19,419 bases of DNA, from NCBI RefSeq assembly GCF_035486915.1, contig NZ_DATHMR010000034.1, positions 1-19,419 of the forward strand. The letters run 5' to 3'. The notes beneath the pieces were generated by a model. The model worked only from the letters and a program-made list of their open reading frames with translations, had not been told where the DNA came from and ran no database searches. This DNA comes from Dyella_B sp035486915 (GTDB lineage: Bacteria; Pseudomonadota; Gammaproteobacteria; Xanthomonadales; Rhodanobacteraceae). Positions 18,704 to 19,419 of the stretch are shown here, piece by piece. Each line of letters starts with the position of its first letter. The first letter of the stretch is position 1. A program made the position numbers and the translations under genes.

Positions 18704-19419
18704 TCAGAAATGCCCCACATAGCTGTCCGCGCTGTAGTTTTCGAACTTGGTGTAGTGACCCAGGAAAGTCAGCTTCACCGTGTCCGTAGGACCGTTACGC
18801 TGCTTGCCAATGATGATCTCGGCGAGGCCTTTATCCGGCGATTCCTTGTTGTAGTAATCGTCGCGGTAAATGAACATGATGACGTCGGCGTCCTGCTCGA
18901 TAGCGCCCGATTCGCGCAGGTCGGACATCATCGGTCGCTTGTCGGCGCGCTGTTCCAGCGAACGGTTCAACTGCGACAGTGCAATCACGGGCACATTGAG
19001 CTCTTTCGCCAAACCTTTCAGCGAGCGCGAGATCTCCGAGATTTCCGTCGCGCGATTTTCCTTATTGCCCGGCACCTGCATCAGCTGCTGGTAGTCGATG
19101 ACGATCAGACCAAGGCCGCCGTGCTCACGGTGCAGACGCCGCGCACGCGAACGCAATTCCACCGGCGAGAGACCGGGCGTATCGTCGATAAAGATTTTCG
19201 CTTCCGAAAGCAGCGCAATCGCGTTGGTGACGCGCGGCCAGTCTTCTTCGGCCAAATCGCCGTTGCGCAGATGTTGCTGATGGATGCGGCCGACCGACGA
19301 GATCAGACGAAACGCCAGCTGTGAGGCGGACATTTCCATCGAAAATACCGCCACAGGTTTCTTGGCGCGCAAAGCAGCCGCTTCGGCAATGTTCAACGAG
19401 AAGGCCGTCTTACCCATCG
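18704..19419 (-). CDS. dnaB: Replicative DNA helicase DnaB (partial, N-terminus off the right edge)
   Basis: C-terminal RecA-like motor domain of the hexameric helicase that unwinds DNA at the replication fork. About 238 of some 460 residues are visible. Seen: the end of Walker A (SMGKTAF), VFSMEMSASQL, the DDTPGLSPVELRSRARRL block, Walker B LIVIDYQQLMQ, VIALSQLNRSLEQR, DKRPMMSDLRESGAIEQDADVIMFIYRDDYY, and the arginine-finger region IIIGKQRNGPTDTV. The ATG inside Walker A is internal, not a start. The N-terminal domain that binds DnaC-like loaders and DnaG is outside the window. No intein or interruption is seen in this part. Confidence 0.98.
   Translation of the reverse strand, partial: MGKTAFSLNIAEAAALRAKKPVAVFSMEMSASQLAFRLISSVGRIHQQHLRNGDLAEEDWPRVTNAIALLSEAKIFIDDTPGLSPVELRSRARRLHREHGGLGLIVIDYQQLMQVPGNKENRATEISEISRSLKGLAKELNVPVIALSQLNRSLEQRADKRPMMSDLRESGAIEQDADVIMFIYRDDYYNKESPDKGLAEIIIGKQRNGPTDTVKLTFLGHYTKFENYSADSYVGHF

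Noticed and set aside
18704..19417. A short DnaB-like protein starting at the ATG at 19417
   Set aside because: That ATG is the Met inside Walker A; the frame continues past the window edge, so this is the C-terminal part of full dnaB.

Overview
This is a GC-rich stretch of a gammaproteobacterial chromosome. The best fit is Xanthomonadales/Lysobacterales, probably a Rhodanobacteraceae relative (Dyella, Luteibacter or Rhodanobacter). The reasons are a FimX-type pilus regulator, a MupP-like phosphatase beside ubiG, EF-P with divergent epmB, and dispersed GTCATTCC...GGAATCCA inverted-repeat elements. Nearly all genes are housekeeping and most lie on the minus strand. No tRNA, rRNA, CRISPR array, insertion sequence or prophage is visible. 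The window cuts a phosphatase gene at its left edge (C-terminus lost) and dnaB at its right edge (N-terminus lost).

Layout. Positions 1-2935 (minus) hold a compact operon transcribed from right to left: a TRZ/ATZ-type nucleoside deaminase, a YciI-like protein, ubiG, and a Gph/MupP-type HAD phosphatase. Positions 2936-3150 are a structured intergenic region with a hairpin, a REP-pair element and a long stem-loop touching the efp stop codon. Then come efp (minus) and, divergently, epmB (plus), whose product modifies EF-P. A degenerate REC-PAS-GGDEF-EAL protein of the FimX type follows on the plus strand. Facing it on the minus strand are an orphan Cache-HAMP membrane sensor and a small PATAN-like protein, which I regard as a candidate signalling module with FimX.

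Positions 9072-11105 are the ribosomal/tRNA-modification operon rpsP-rimM-trmD-rplS, with a clear intrinsic terminator. Upstream are a second REP-pair element and ffh. In many gammaproteobacteria ffh lies next to the divergent ypjD gene. Here a three-gene cassette sits between them: an SdpR-like ArsR autorepressor, an SdpI-like membrane protein, and a secreted alpha/beta hydrolase. The cassette has its own promoter overlapping a perfect palindrome. ypjD (plus) then converges on radA, and radA, alr and dnaB follow on the minus strand.

How the genes relate. EF-P and EpmB act together on polyproline translation, and RimM encoded here carries a PPPG motif. The rpsP operon and ffh serve ribosome maturation and protein targeting. 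UbiG makes ubiquinone, the deaminase salvages adenosine-type nucleosides, and MupP/Alr bear on cell-wall precursor supply. FimX and the facing sensor pair point to type IV pilus control. The least ordinary parts are the SdpR/SdpI/hydrolase cassette, the FimX neighbourhood (including an unusual hairpin and short upstream ORF at the fimX start), and the paired REP elements.
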